Positions 1 through 9,333 of a stretch of 64,000 nt of DNA are shown here, piece after piece. The translations under genes were made by a program, and so were the position numbers. Source of the stretch: Fibrobacterota bacterium. Lineage in GTDB: Bacteria > Fibrobacterota > Fibrobacteria > UBA5070. The notes beneath the pieces are model-generated. The model was not told where the DNA came from, made no database searches, and worked only from the letters and a program-made list of their open reading frames with translations. Within the stretch, counting starts at the first letter, position 1. Each line of letters starts with the position of its first letter. The stretch covers positions 248,001-312,000 of the forward strand of contig JADKBN010000003.1 of the NCBI GenBank assembly GCA_016715065.1, written 5' to 3'.

Positions 1-2
1 AG

Positions 3-1025
3 GAAATGTCCCTCCCTGAGACCGTTGCGGACAATGCCAGATTCCGTGAGCTGGGTCGACGTTACGCTCGCTTGGGCCCTGGCGCCCAGGCGGCACGTTC
101 GTATTTGCATTGGGCCGAAGAACTCGGTGAATGGGAGCAGGCGACGCGCTCGGATGATGCCGAATTCGCCTCCGAGGCGCGCCGCGAAGTGGCTCGTCTG
201 GACTCCCAGCGCGAGGAATTGGAAAAGGCTCTGCGGTTTTCCCTCATCCCGAAGGATCCCGCCGACGACGGAACCTGCGTGATGGAAATCCGCGCCGGTA
301 CCGGCGGCGACGAGGCAGCGCTTTTTGCCGGCGATCTCGTGCGCATGTACTTGCGTTACTTCGAAACGGTCGGCTGGAAAGCCACGCTCACCGACGCCTC
401 CGAAGGGGCCTCGGGCGGTTTCAAGGAAGCCATCCTGCAAGTGGATGCTGCCGGGGCGTTCGGTCGGATGCGCTTCGAAAGCGGCGGGCATCGCGTGCAA
501 CGCGTTCCCGCCACCGAAGCCCAAGGCCGAGTCCATACTTCGGCGGCCACCGTGGCGGTGCTGCCGGAAACCGACGACGAGATCGAGATCCGCATCGACC
601 CTTCCGAGCTTCGCGTGGACACCTACCGAGCCCAGGGCGCGGGCGGCCAGCACGTGAACAAGACGGAATCCGCCGTACGGCTCACCCACCTACCCACGGG
701 CACGGTCGCGGCCTGCCAATCCGAGCGAAGCCAGATCCAAAACCGCGAAACCGCTTTGCGCATGCTCAAGGCGAAGCTCCTGGATCTGGAACGCAACCAG
801 CGCCGGCAGGCCGAAGATTCCATCCGCCGCGATGCGGTGGGAACGGGCGACCGCTCCGACAAGGTCCGGACCTACAACTTCCCGCAAAACCGGCTGACCG
901 ACCACCGCATCGGCTTGACGCTGTACAAGCTGGATTCGGTGATGCAAGGGGATATCGCCGAGATCATGGACGCTTTGCGCCTGGCCGACAGTCTCAACCG
1001 GCTGGAAGCCCAGGCGCGCACGTGA
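3..1025 (+). CDS. prfA: Peptide chain release factor 1 (5' end outside window)
   Basis: Class I release factor that reads UAA/UAG in the ribosomal A site and triggers peptidyl-tRNA hydrolysis. The catalytic GGQ is visible in AGGQHVNKTESAVRLTH (codons at 642-650), and the PCRF domain lies before it (EIRAGTGGDEAALFAGDL). The first ATG in the window is at 6, but the frame stays open to the left edge, and residues after that Met (ETVADNARFRELGRRYA) align with about position 20-25 of typical RF1. The true start is therefore probably outside the window, with roughly 20 N-terminal residues missing. The stop overlaps the prmC start by 4 bp (GTGA), the usual pairing of RF1 with the methylase that modifies its GGQ glutamine. 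Confidence 0.96.
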   Translation, partial: EMSLPETVADNARFRELGRRYARLGPGAQAARSYLHWAEELGEWEQATRSDDAEFASEARREVARLDSQREELEKALRFSLIPKDPADDGTCVMEIRAGTGGDEAALFAGDLVRMYLRYFETVGWKATLTDASEGASGGFKEAILQVDAAGAFGRMRFESGGHRVQRVPATEAQGRVHTSAATVAVLPETDDEIEIRIDPSELRVDTYRAQGAGGQHVNKTESAVRLTHLPTGTVAACQSERSQIQNRETALRMLKAKLLDLERNQRRQAEDSIRRDAVGTGDRSDKVRTYNFPQNRLTDHRIGLTLYKLDSVMQGDIAEIMDALRLADSLNRLEAQART

Positions 1026-1870
1026 GCGAGGCGGCTCCCACCCTCGGGGAGATCCAAAAACGTTCCGAGGAATTCCTGGCGCGCAAGGGTGTGGAAAATC
1101 CGCGCGGGAACGCCCGCAGGCTCTTGGCCAAAGGCCTTGGTCTGACGCCCATGCAAGTGGTGCTCCAGTTCGATCGCCCGCTGCTGGAACCGGAAATCGC
1201 CGCGCTGCGCGCCTTGGTGGTGCGACGTTCGCAGGGCGAGCCGCTGCAGCACATCGAGGGATCGGTGGCGTTTCGCCACCTGGAGATCTTTTCCGATGCC
1301 CGGGCCCTGGTGCCCAGACCGGAAACCGAGATCCTTGTCGACCTTGCCTTGGAGAGGTTGGCCGGCGTTCCCAAGGCGCGCGTCCACGAGGTGGGTGTGG
1401 GAACCGGCTGTGTCGCGCTTTCGCTTCGCCACGAGCGTGCGGACCTGGTGGTGACAGGATCTGACATATCGCCTTCGGCCTTGGAGCTGGCCGCCGAAAA
1501 CGCCAAGAGGTTGGGCATCTGGCTTCCCTTGACGCAAACGGATCTGCTGGAAGGGATCGCGCCGTCGTCGCTGGATGCGGTGGTCTCCAACCCCCCGTAC
1601 ATCGCCCACGCCGATCTGGCTGGGCTTTCGGTGGAGGTCAAAGCCGATCCCGTATTGGCCTTGGACGGCGGGCCGGATGGCCTGGATCTGATCCGGCGAT
1701 TGGTGGAGCAGGCGCACGCCGTGCTGGTCGCGGACGGATGGCTCCTGGTGGAACACGGGTTCGATCAAGGGGAACGCACGCGCGCTCTTTGCGGCGAAGG
1801 CTTCAAAGAGGTCCGCACCGTACAGGATTTGTCCGGCACCGACCGCTTCCTGGTGGCCCGCAAGGCCTGA
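1022..1870 (+). CDS. prmC: Release factor glutamine N5-methyltransferase
   Basis: SAM-dependent methyltransferase (PrmC/HemK) that methylates the Gln of the release factor GGQ motif. The 282-residue product has the N-terminal helical domain, a SAM-binding segment (VHEVGVGTGCVALSL, where the family usually has D-GTGSG-I-ALAL) and the substrate-binding NPPY motif at residues 190-193. Length matches the family. It starts with GTG inside the prfA stop codon (4-bp overlap), so translation is probably coupled to prfA. The next gene is convergent and begins only 1 bp beyond this stop. Confidence 0.96.
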   Translation: MSEAAPTLGEIQKRSEEFLARKGVENPRGNARRLLAKGLGLTPMQVVLQFDRPLLEPEIAALRALVVRRSQGEPLQHIEGSVAFRHLEIFSDARALVPRPETEILVDLALERLAGVPKARVHEVGVGTGCVALSLRHERADLVVTGSDISPSALELAAENAKRLGIWLPLTQTDLLEGIAPSSLDAVVSNPPYIAHADLAGLSVEVKADPVLALDGGPDGLDLIRRLVEQAHAVLVADGWLLVEHGFDQGERTRALCGEGFKEVRTVQDLSGTDRFLVARKA

Positions 1871-1871
1871 T

Positions 1872-3116
1872 CTACCCCCCCAGCTGGTCCAACGCCTGCT
1901 GGAAATCGTTGAGCAGATCTTCCACGTCTTCGATGCCCACGGACAGGCGGATGAGTCCCTCGCGGATCCCCATCTGGGCGCGCCGTTCGGCGCCCAACTC
2001 GAAAAAGATGGTCGGGGCCACGGCGATCCCCAGCGTGCGCGTATCGCCGAGGTTGGTGGAATTCACCACCACTTTCAGGCAGGACATGAACGCCAGCGGA
2101 TCGTACCGGTCGTCCAGCGAAAAGGACAGCAATGCGCCCGGACGCCGGAACAGCTTGGCCGCCAGGCCCGACTGCGGATGGTTCAGAAGGCTCGGATGGT
2201 TCACCTCCACCACGGCCTTGTGGCTTTCCAGGAACCGTGCGAGCTTGGCCGCGTTGTCGCAGGCGCGTTCCATGCGAAGCGCCATGGTTTCCGATCCCAA
2301 GGAGAGCGAATGGGCCGCTTCCGGCGAAAGGGTGCCCCCGAAATCGCGCAGGCCCTTCTTGCGGACCTGGACCAGTCCCCATTGCTCGACGGGGGCGGTC
2401 TCCTTGTAGGCGTCCAGGATGCCGGGATCGTCGGTCCAATCCGTGCCGCCGCAGTCGGTGACGCTGCCGCCCAGCGCGGCGCCATGGCCTCCGAAATACT
2501 TGGACAAGGAGTTGACGGAAAATGTCGCATGCACCGACTTGGGCTGGAAAAGCCACGGGGAGGTCATGGTGTTGTCCACCACGTACAGGAGCTTGCGCGC
2601 CTTGCACAGCTCTCCGATGCGTTGGAGGTCGGCGATCTGGGTGACCGGATTGGCGATGGTTTCCACCAGCACCAGGCGGGTGCGCCCGCGCAAGGCGGTC
2701 TCCACGTTGGCCACGTCGGTGGCGTCCACGAACGTGACCTCCACTCCCAACTGTTCGAGGGTGGAGAGCATGCTGGCGGTATTGCCGAACAGGTACCGGC
2801 TGGCCACGATGTGGTCGTCGCGTTTCAGAAGCGCGAAGAAGATCGCGCCCAGCGCGGCCATCCCGGTGGCGAAACACACCGACCCGGCCCCCCCTTCCAT
2901 GGCGGTGATCTTCTGCTCCACGGCCTGCACGGTGGGGTTGGCCTGGCGGGAATACGCGAAGCCCTTCTGGCGCCCTTGGAACACGGCTGCCAGGTCCTCC
3001 GCCCGCTCGTACCCAAAGGCGATGGAGGTATGGATGGGCTTGCGAAGGGCACCGTGTTCCGGCAAGGCCCAGCGCTCGAGGTGCAGGTTGGTGGTGGTGA
3101 AGCCGTTCTTTCGCAT
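1872..3116 (-). CDS. Cys/Met metabolism PLP-dependent lyase
   Basis: A 414-residue fold-type I PLP enzyme of the cystathionine gamma-synthase / O-acetylhomoserine sulfhydrylase family. The PLP lysine is K206 in NSLSKYFGGHG. YSRQANPT near residue 55, FATGMAAL (82-89) and VVDNTMTSPW (179-188) are family landmarks. The C-terminal part has VVNSTNLGDTRTL and LIRLSVGIEDVEDL, as in family members acting on homoserine-derived substrates. The exact reaction (gamma-synthase, sulfhydrylase or gamma-lyase) cannot be decided from sequence alone, so no symbol is given. It stands alone, convergent with prmC, and is followed upstream by the GGDEF gene on the same strand with a 57-bp gap. Confidence 0.9.
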   Translation of the reverse strand: MRKNGFTTTNLHLERWALPEHGALRKPIHTSIAFGYERAEDLAAVFQGRQKGFAYSRQANPTVQAVEQKITAMEGGAGSVCFATGMAALGAIFFALLKRDDHIVASRYLFGNTASMLSTLEQLGVEVTFVDATDVANVETALRGRTRLVLVETIANPVTQIADLQRIGELCKARKLLYVVDNTMTSPWLFQPKSVHATFSVNSLSKYFGGHGAALGGSVTDCGGTDWTDDPGILDAYKETAPVEQWGLVQVRKKGLRDFGGTLSPEAAHSLSLGSETMALRMERACDNAAKLARFLESHKAVVEVNHPSLLNHPQSGLAAKLFRRPGALLSFSLDDRYDPLAFMSCLKVVVNSTNLGDTRTLGIAVAPTIFFELGAERRAQMGIREGLIRLSVGIEDVEDLLNDFQQALDQLGG

Positions 3117-3173
3117 AGATTCCCAAAGCTACAACCAGCAAGGCGCGACGCCCTCGGGTGCTTGCGGACGGAA

Positions 3174-4637
3174 TCAGCGCAGAGGCATCTTCCCCTGCGG
3201 AGTCCAGATCACCCAGCGACCGCGTCCAGCGTTCTTGGCCTGGTACAGGGCCTCGTCGGCGCGCCCCCAAAGGTCTTGCCAATTTCCGGCATGGGACGGG
3301 AACAGCGCGACTCCTGCCGATACGCTGATTTCCACCAGCCGTCCATCCGGCAAGGCCACCGGAGAGGTGCGGATCTCGTCGATGATGCGCTGGGCCATCT
3401 TGCCGGCTTGTTCGGAGGTGAGGTTGGGGACCAGGATGATGAACTCGTCGCCCCCCTTGCGGCAGGCCGTGTCGCCCACGCGCAGGCTCTGGCGGATGCG
3501 GTCGGCGACGCGGATCAGGACTTCGTCTCCGATGGGGTGCCCGTAGGTGTCGTTGATCGCCTTGAACTGGTCGAGGTCGATCATCACGAGGCCCGTGCTG
3601 TCCTTGCGCCGGCGGGAATTGGCGAGCTCCTCCCGCACGCGCTCCAGGAAGTATCCGGACCGGTAGAGTCCGGTCAAGTCGTCGCGCAAGGCGGTTTCCC
3701 GCAGGCGCTCGATCAGGCGTGCGTTTTCCAGGGCCAGGGCGGCTTGGCTGGCGAGATCCACCAGGGGTTGCAGGACGTCGCGGGAGGGTGGCTCCAGCGA
3801 ATAGATGTTGTCCACGAACAACGCACCCAGCCGGCGGGACCCCATCCGGATGGGAATCCACAGCCCGGGCAGATGGGGGTGCGGGGCGGGTTGGTCGGAA
3901 TGCAGTTGGAGCTCGGGAGGGGCGTCGATGGGGATCACGCCGACCCCGGCCCGGGCGCACAGGGCGGTCTTCACCGATTTCCCGTCGTCGTCCAACACGA
4001 AGATGGTGGCGCGGTCGAAGCCGAACGATTCCACCGCGGTGGTCACGAAATTTTCCAACAGGATCCGTCGGCCATCCAATCCCTGGAGCTTGGCACTGGT
4101 GTTGGTGACGGCCTTCAAAAGCATGGCGGATCGCTCGGCCTCACGCGAACGCCGGACATAAAGCGCTCCCAAGGCCAGGCTTCTCCCGAGCCGGAGAATT
4201 TTTTCTTCCAGATGGGGAGGAAATTTTTGGAAGCTCACCAGCACCAGGACTCCCGCGATCTGCTGTTCGCCGGGGAGCGGGATCTGGATCTCCCATTGAT
4301 CGCCCATGTTGTGCTGGAGGGCCGCGAGCTTCTTTGTGATCTGCTCCGGGAATTGGTACAACGGGATCAGATCGGAGCCTTCCTGACTTCCGAAATGGTC
4401 CACCACGGCTTCTTCCCGAAGAATCCGTTCCACCGGGTCCAACAGGTAGATCCGCACCTGCTCGACATCGTCGCGCAAGCCGTCGAAGATGATCTGGGAA
4501 GCCGCTTGGAACGCGCGATAGGAGGTGTCCGTTCCGCACATGGCGATGGCGGCGCGATTGCCCAGGGCGGAAAGGTCCTGGGTTTCGATCTGGACCATCT
4601 GCGCCAGACCCGTGCTGGAGGGATCGCGCAGACTCAT
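3174..4637 (-). CDS. GAF-GGDEF diguanylate cyclase
   Basis: Soluble protein of 487 residues that should make cyclic di-GMP from GTP. The C-terminal domain carries an intact RKGGDEF active site and an upstream RVGD inhibitory site spaced five residues before GGDEF, so product feedback is likely. A GAF-type sensory region lies in the middle (LQGLDGRRILLENFVTTAVESFGFDRATIFVLDDD and following), and a second, less clear sensor-like region precedes it. No membrane segment is seen. The ATG at 4637 is preferred over one five codons earlier because it forms an ATGA overlap with the stop of the upstream solute-binding-like gene, which implies coupled translation and a shared function. Confidence 0.92.
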   Translation of the reverse strand: MSLRDPSSTGLAQMVQIETQDLSALGNRAAIAMCGTDTSYRAFQAASQIIFDGLRDDVEQVRIYLLDPVERILREEAVVDHFGSQEGSDLIPLYQFPEQITKKLAALQHNMGDQWEIQIPLPGEQQIAGVLVLVSFQKFPPHLEEKILRLGRSLALGALYVRRSREAERSAMLLKAVTNTSAKLQGLDGRRILLENFVTTAVESFGFDRATIFVLDDDGKSVKTALCARAGVGVIPIDAPPELQLHSDQPAPHPHLPGLWIPIRMGSRRLGALFVDNIYSLEPPSRDVLQPLVDLASQAALALENARLIERLRETALRDDLTGLYRSGYFLERVREELANSRRRKDSTGLVMIDLDQFKAINDTYGHPIGDEVLIRVADRIRQSLRVGDTACRKGGDEFIILVPNLTSEQAGKMAQRIIDEIRTSPVALPDGRLVEISVSAGVALFPSHAGNWQDLWGRADEALYQAKNAGRGRWVIWTPQGKMPLR

Positions 4638-5908
4638 GTGGGTCGGTCCCACCCGATACGCAAGATCGATTGGATTTCTTCATCCACCGTAGCGGCCAGC
4701 GCCATTCCATGGTCGTCCAGGCTCTCGCCTGCCAGGAGGCTCCAAAGGATGTCCGATAGACCGGAGGCGAGCACTCGCTCGATGGTGGTCCACATCGGGT
4801 GGGCCGGATAGTTGGTGGCAGCCTCCAGCGCCTTGCGCATGCGGGCCAGTTCCGGATTGTCGCCATGGCGATTCCAAAATCCCGCGACATGGGCGGGAAG
4901 GTCGCCGGAATTTTGGCACCAGATGTCCATGAAGGAGGTGCTGCACATGTGGCGGACGAGCTTCCAGGCCAGTTCCGGCTTTTTCGAGCGGGTGGGCACG
5001 GCAAGCACGGAACCGCCTCCGCGCGTGGCGGGGCCGGCGGGACCCGCGGGAATCGGCAAGAAAGTGACCGGCCACCGGGATTCCACGGAGGCGGTGGGGT
5101 CCACGAGGTTTCGCACGATCATCCAGGGGTTGCCGATCAGAAACGCGAAACGGCCCTCCTGGTAAAAATCCATGGAAAGCCGATACGGCTGGATCGCGCC
5201 GGAATCTTCATCGGTGCGATTGACGCGCAAAAGCTCTCCCAAGCACTCCAGTCCGGGCCGGGAGCTGGGGTGAGAAAGCAGTCGAGAGGAGTTGCTGGCA
5301 AGCAACGCGCCCAGATTCCAACCGCCCGTCATCAGCCAGGGCGCCAGATTGTGCAGGGTGACGGGTTCCGGCCTGCAGGTGATCCCCAAAGGAAGGGGGC
5401 GACGCGGGTCGATTTCCTGTTTGTTGGCATTTTCGCCGAGCTTGCGGCAAAAGCCAAGGAATCCGTCCCACTGATCGATATCCGATTCACCCACCTGCCC
5501 GTCCAGGATATCGGCGCGGGCGATCAAACCGGAACATTCCACTACCCACGGAATTCCCAGGCGACGGTTTCCCAAGGTGACACATTCGTCGATCCATGGC
5601 GCCACGACTTGACGGGTTTCCATGCCGTCGGGAACCTGGGAAAGGTGCCCCAGGTGCGCAAGCGTTCCCATCCAACTGGAGCCGACCTGGACCACGTCCG
5701 GTGGGTCGCCGCGTTTGAAGGCCCGCATCAGTTCCGCCCAGGCGTTGCTCCAAGGCAGGACGCGCAACTCCAACGAAACCGCAGGGTGCGATTTCCTGAA
5801 AGAGGCCACTGCCCGCGAGAACAGCTTACCTGTTCTGGACCCGACTTGCGTGGGCATGATCCAGACCTTGAGCGAATCTTTTGTCATCTGGTACCGTTTG
5901 TCAATCAT
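4634..5908 (-). CDS. Solute-binding-protein-like protein lacking a signal peptide
   Basis: Resembles family 1 extracellular solute-binding proteins of sugar ABC transporters: LKVWIMPTQVG near the start, FRKSHPAVSLELRVLPWSNA, AFKRGDPPDVVQVGSSWMGTLA, then FYQEGRFAFLIGNPWMI and SVLAVPTRSKKPELAWKLVRHM. The unusual point is that no hydrophobic leader is present from any plausible start. In-frame ATGs occur at 5980, 5908 and 5887. The one at 5908 is chosen tentatively and none has a convincing ribosome-binding site. No permease or ATPase genes are adjacent. The stop overlaps the GGDEF start (ATGA). I infer a cytoplasmic ligand-binding or signalling role rather than transport. Confidence 0.7.
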   Translation of the reverse strand: MIDKRYQMTKDSLKVWIMPTQVGSRTGKLFSRAVASFRKSHPAVSLELRVLPWSNAWAELMRAFKRGDPPDVVQVGSSWMGTLAHLGHLSQVPDGMETRQVVAPWIDECVTLGNRRLGIPWVVECSGLIARADILDGQVGESDIDQWDGFLGFCRKLGENANKQEIDPRRPLPLGITCRPEPVTLHNLAPWLMTGGWNLGALLASNSSRLLSHPSSRPGLECLGELLRVNRTDEDSGAIQPYRLSMDFYQEGRFAFLIGNPWMIVRNLVDPTASVESRWPVTFLPIPAGPAGPATRGGGSVLAVPTRSKKPELAWKLVRHMCSTSFMDIWCQNSGDLPAHVAGFWNRHGDNPELARMRKALEAATNYPAHPMWTTIERVLASGLSDILWSLLAGESLDDHGMALAATVDEEIQSILRIGWDRPT

Positions 5909-6109
5909 CCCATTTTCTGGCGTTCTGGCAAGGTGCAGGACACCGATTGTCCGAGAAACTTCTTCCGGCCTGACCGACATTGCGCATCGAAAAAGGCCCC
6001 GAAGCGTATCGAAGACAGGAGGATTCGTGCCGACCTCGCGGGCTGGACACCACCAATTCGCGCGGGTTTAGGTACATTCGACCATTCGACCCTTGTTTCT
6101 GGAGACTTC

Positions 6110-9100
6110 ATGCTGATCGACGCGATCTTCACAAAACTCTTTGGCACCCCCCACGAGAGGTACAACAACAAGTTGACCCCCCAGGTGGAGGCGATCCTCG
6201 GTTTTGAAGCGGCCCTTTCCGGATTGCACGATCGGGATCTAGCGCAAAAAACGGTCGAATTCCGCGAGAGGCTGGCGACGGGCAAGGAAACTCTCAACGA
6301 GCTTCTGCCGGAAGCCTTCGCTGTCATGCGCGAAGCCGCCGACCGCCGATTGGGCATCTTGAATTTGCTGGACCCCAAGCACGGGTTCGATCTGGATCTG
6401 CTTTCCGCCACCGATCGTTCGGATGTGGTGGGCGCTCGCGAAAAGCTGGAGGCCGGCGAGGATGTGGTCGGCTTGCATTTTGCCGCGAGCCTCTACGCCA
6501 GGGTGCGCGAGCTGTATCCGGAATCGCTGCCGCCCTTCCGTATGCGGATTTTCGATGTGCAGATGCGCGGCGGCATGATCCTGCACGGGGGCAAGATCGC
6601 CGAAATGAAGACCGGCGAAGGCAAGACCCTGGTGGCCACCACCGCCGTGTACCTCAACGCCTTGGAATCCAAGGGCGTGCACGTGGTGACGGTCAACGAC
6701 TACCTGGCCAAGCGCGACTCCGAGTGGATGGGGCGCGTCTACCGGTTCCTGGGACTCACCGTTGGATTGATTGTCCACGAAAAGTCCGAGCCCGAGCGTC
6801 GCGTGAGCTACGGCTCCGACATCACCTACGGCACCAACAACGAATTCGGATTCGATTACCTGCGCGACAACATGGCGCGCGAACCGGACGAATGCGTGCA
6901 GCGCAACTTGAACTTCGCCATCGTGGACGAAGTCGACTCCATCCTGATCGACGAAGCCCGTACGCCCTTGATCATTTCCGGACCTGCGGAAGAATCGACC
7001 GACAAATACGCGACGGCTGACCAGATCATTCCGAAGCTCAAGAAGGATGTCCACTTCACGGTGGAAGAAAAGCACAAGAACGCGCTTTTGACCGACCGTG
7101 GCGTGCAGGCCTGCGAAAAGATCCTCGGGCTGGAGAACCTCTACTCCGACCAGAACACCGATTGGGTGCACCACATCCAGCAGGCGCTACGGGCACACGC
7201 CATCTACAAGCGCGACGTGGACTACGTGGTGAAGGATGGCGAAGTCGTCATCGTGGACGAATTCACGGGCCGTACCATGGAAGGCCGGCGCTGGTCGGAT
7301 GGTCTGCACCAGGCCGTGGAAGCCAAGGAACGCGTGAAGATCGCCCGCGAGAACCAGACGCTGGCGACCATCACGTTCCAGAACTACTTCCGCATGTACA
7401 AGAAGCTCGGTGGCATGACAGGAACTGCCGACACCGAAGCCCAGGAATTCCACGAGATCTACAAGCTGGGCGTGGTGGCCGTTCCCACCAACCGCCCCAT
7501 GATCCGCAAGGATCGCAACGACTGGGTCTTCCGCACCGACGACGAGAAATACGACGCCATCCACGAGGATGTGAAGGAGCGCAACGCCCTGGGGCAGCCT
7601 GTCCTGGTGGGCACGGTTTCCATCGAGAAGTCGGAAAAACTTTCCGCCATCTTGTCCCGCCACGGCGTGAGCCACGATGTGCTCAACGCCAAGCAGCACC
7701 AGCGCGAGGCGGGGATCGTCGCCGAAGCCGGTTGTCTGGGGCGCGTGACCATCGCCACGAACATGGCCGGTCGCGGTACCGATATTGTTCTGCGCGACAC
7801 CACCTGGAAAGACCTCCTGGCACACTGGACCGAGCGCAAGCTGGTTCCCAAGACCCTCTCCAAGGACGATTCCGTCCAGGACGAAGAAATCCTGGCCCAC
7901 TGGGCGGAGCGCACACTCGACGCGAAGACGCGCGATAAGTGCAAGGGAACGCGCGAGGAGAAGCTCGAATTCCTGAACAAGGTCCGCGCCGAGCAGGAAA
8001 ATCCTCCCTACCCGGCACCCTGGGTGCTGCGTGGCATGGAGAAGATCTCCGTGCGGTTGCTGGGCGGACTGCACATCGTGGGCACCGAGCGCCACGAAAG
8101 CCGTCGTGTGGATAACCAATTGCGCGGCCGTTCCGGACGCCAAGGCGACCCCGGCTCCAGCCGGTTCTTCCTTTCGCTGGACGACGACCTCATGCGGATT
8201 TTTGGCGGCGACAACATCCGCGCCATGATGGACCGCTTGGGCGCCAAGGAAGGCGAAGTCATCACCCATGCCTTGCTGGACCGCTCCATCGCCAGCGCCC
8301 AAAAGCGCGTGGAGGCCCAGAACTTCGAGATCCGCAAGCACCTGCTGGAATACGACGACGTCATGAATTCCCAGCGCACCGTGGTGTACAAGCTGCGCCG
8401 GCGGATCCTGGACGGCGAAGATGTGCGCGACGAGATCGAACAGCGCATCGAAGACGCGGTGGACATCAAGTTGTCCGAGATGCTCCTGGAGAAGATCCCC
8501 GCCGACGATCCGATCTGGGCACAGCACGAGCTGGAAGTGGAACGCCATTTCACAGTGAAGTTCCCGCTTGCCGACAAAATGACCATGGGAGCCTCGAAAG
8601 AGGGACTGGTCGAGGAAGTCATCGCTCTGGCAATCGAGGCATACAAGGCCAAGGAAGAAGAGATCGGTGAGCTGATGCGCGCGGTGGAACGCGACCTCCT
8701 GCTCAACCGCATCGACCACCTCTGGAAGGCCCACCTCTACGAGATGGACCACCTCAAGGAAGCCATCCGCTTTCGCGGCTACGGCCAGCGCGACCCGCTG
8801 TCCGAATACAAGCGCGAGGCCTTCCGGTTGTTCCAGCAGACCATGGATCGATTGGCGGTGGAAATCGCCGGCAACATCCTTCATGTGCAGTTGGGACGAC
8901 GCCCCGAGCCTCCCGCTTCCAAGCCTCGTCCGCCCATGCAGGAGATCGGCCCAGGCATGGAAGAGGCCCCGCCGCCGCCGGCCATGGCCCCGCTCCTTCC
9001 TGGCACCAGGCCCATGATGGCGCCTCCTCCGGGGTCGCAGCCGCGCATGCCTCCGCAGATGGCGGCCAATATCGGGCGCAACGACCCGTGTCCTTGCGGA

Positions 9101-9142
9101 TCTGGCAAAAAATTCAAGAAATGCCACGGGGAAGGCCTGTAA
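6110..9142 (+). CDS. secA: Preprotein translocase ATPase SecA
   Basis: ATPase motor that drives unfolded preproteins through SecYEG. The 1010-residue product starts at ATG 6110, preceded by GGAG. The MKTGEGKT Walker A, the DEVD-type box (IVDEVDSILIDEARTPLI), GGMTGTADTEAQEF, and NMAGRGTDIVL with ERHESRRVDNQLRGRSGRQG are all intact. The tail is rich in Pro/Met and ends in the zinc-binding SEC-C motif CPCGSGKKFKKCHG. Between TDIVL (about residue 560) and GGLHIVGTERHE (about 652) there is an insertion of roughly 50 residues relative to E. coli. It contains two copies of an L-A-H-W-x-E-R segment (568-578 and 593-603). Confidence 0.97.
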   Translation: MLIDAIFTKLFGTPHERYNNKLTPQVEAILGFEAALSGLHDRDLAQKTVEFRERLATGKETLNELLPEAFAVMREAADRRLGILNLLDPKHGFDLDLLSATDRSDVVGAREKLEAGEDVVGLHFAASLYARVRELYPESLPPFRMRIFDVQMRGGMILHGGKIAEMKTGEGKTLVATTAVYLNALESKGVHVVTVNDYLAKRDSEWMGRVYRFLGLTVGLIVHEKSEPERRVSYGSDITYGTNNEFGFDYLRDNMAREPDECVQRNLNFAIVDEVDSILIDEARTPLIISGPAEESTDKYATADQIIPKLKKDVHFTVEEKHKNALLTDRGVQACEKILGLENLYSDQNTDWVHHIQQALRAHAIYKRDVDYVVKDGEVVIVDEFTGRTMEGRRWSDGLHQAVEAKERVKIARENQTLATITFQNYFRMYKKLGGMTGTADTEAQEFHEIYKLGVVAVPTNRPMIRKDRNDWVFRTDDEKYDAIHEDVKERNALGQPVLVGTVSIEKSEKLSAILSRHGVSHDVLNAKQHQREAGIVAEAGCLGRVTIATNMAGRGTDIVLRDTTWKDLLAHWTERKLVPKTLSKDDSVQDEEILAHWAERTLDAKTRDKCKGTREEKLEFLNKVRAEQENPPYPAPWVLRGMEKISVRLLGGLHIVGTERHESRRVDNQLRGRSGRQGDPGSSRFFLSLDDDLMRIFGGDNIRAMMDRLGAKEGEVITHALLDRSIASAQKRVEAQNFEIRKHLLEYDDVMNSQRTVVYKLRRRILDGEDVRDEIEQRIEDAVDIKLSEMLLEKIPADDPIWAQHELEVERHFTVKFPLADKMTMGASKEGLVEEVIALAIEAYKAKEEEIGELMRAVERDLLLNRIDHLWKAHLYEMDHLKEAIRFRGYGQRDPLSEYKREAFRLFQQTMDRLAVEIAGNILHVQLGRRPEPPASKPRPPMQEIGPGMEEAPPPPAMAPLLPGTRPMMAPPPGSQPRMPPQMAANIGRNDPCPCGSGKKFKKCHGEGL

Positions 9143-9179
9143 GGGTGGCTGCGGGGGCGCATGCTCTCTCCAGGGGCCC

Positions 9180-9225
9180 GTCCGGCTTGTCGGCGTACCG
9201 AGCACGTACGCCTCTGTCGCCGGAC
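9180..9225 (+). terminator. Nested hairpin after secA
   Basis: GTCCGGC (9180-9186) pairs with GCCGGAC (9219-9225), and inside it GGCGTAC (9192-9198) pairs with GTACGCC (9206-9212), giving one long interrupted stem. No T-run follows, so this is either a Rho-dependent or structural transcript end, or a repeat-type palindrome. It occupies the 191-bp gap between secA and tmk, in which I see no gene. Confidence 0.5.
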
Positions 9226-9333
9226 ACCCTGTCGCTTCGCCTGCATCCCCCTCGCTCACCCTTCCAGCCCCTCCCGGACGGGGATCAGTTCTGTTGGATG
9301 ACTGCGGCGGCGCATGCTTGCTCTTTCTAAAAC

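Noticed and set aside
1765..3960. Long minus-strand frame of 731 codons
   Set aside because: Out of frame with the PLP enzyme and GGDEF genes on the same strand, Pro/Arg-rich and without recognisable domains.
2178..4811. Plus-strand frame of 877 codons
   Set aside because: Antisense to the PLP enzyme and GGDEF genes, with biased composition and no motif.
4799..6109. N-terminal extension of the secA frame by 437 codons
   Set aside because: It overlaps the solute-binding protein gene on the other strand and adds no SecA-like sequence. SecA begins normally at 6110 with a ribosome-binding site.
7187..9259. Minus-strand frame of 690 codons antisense to secA
   Set aside because: Composition typical of the complement of a coding strand. 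secA is fully supported on the plus strand.
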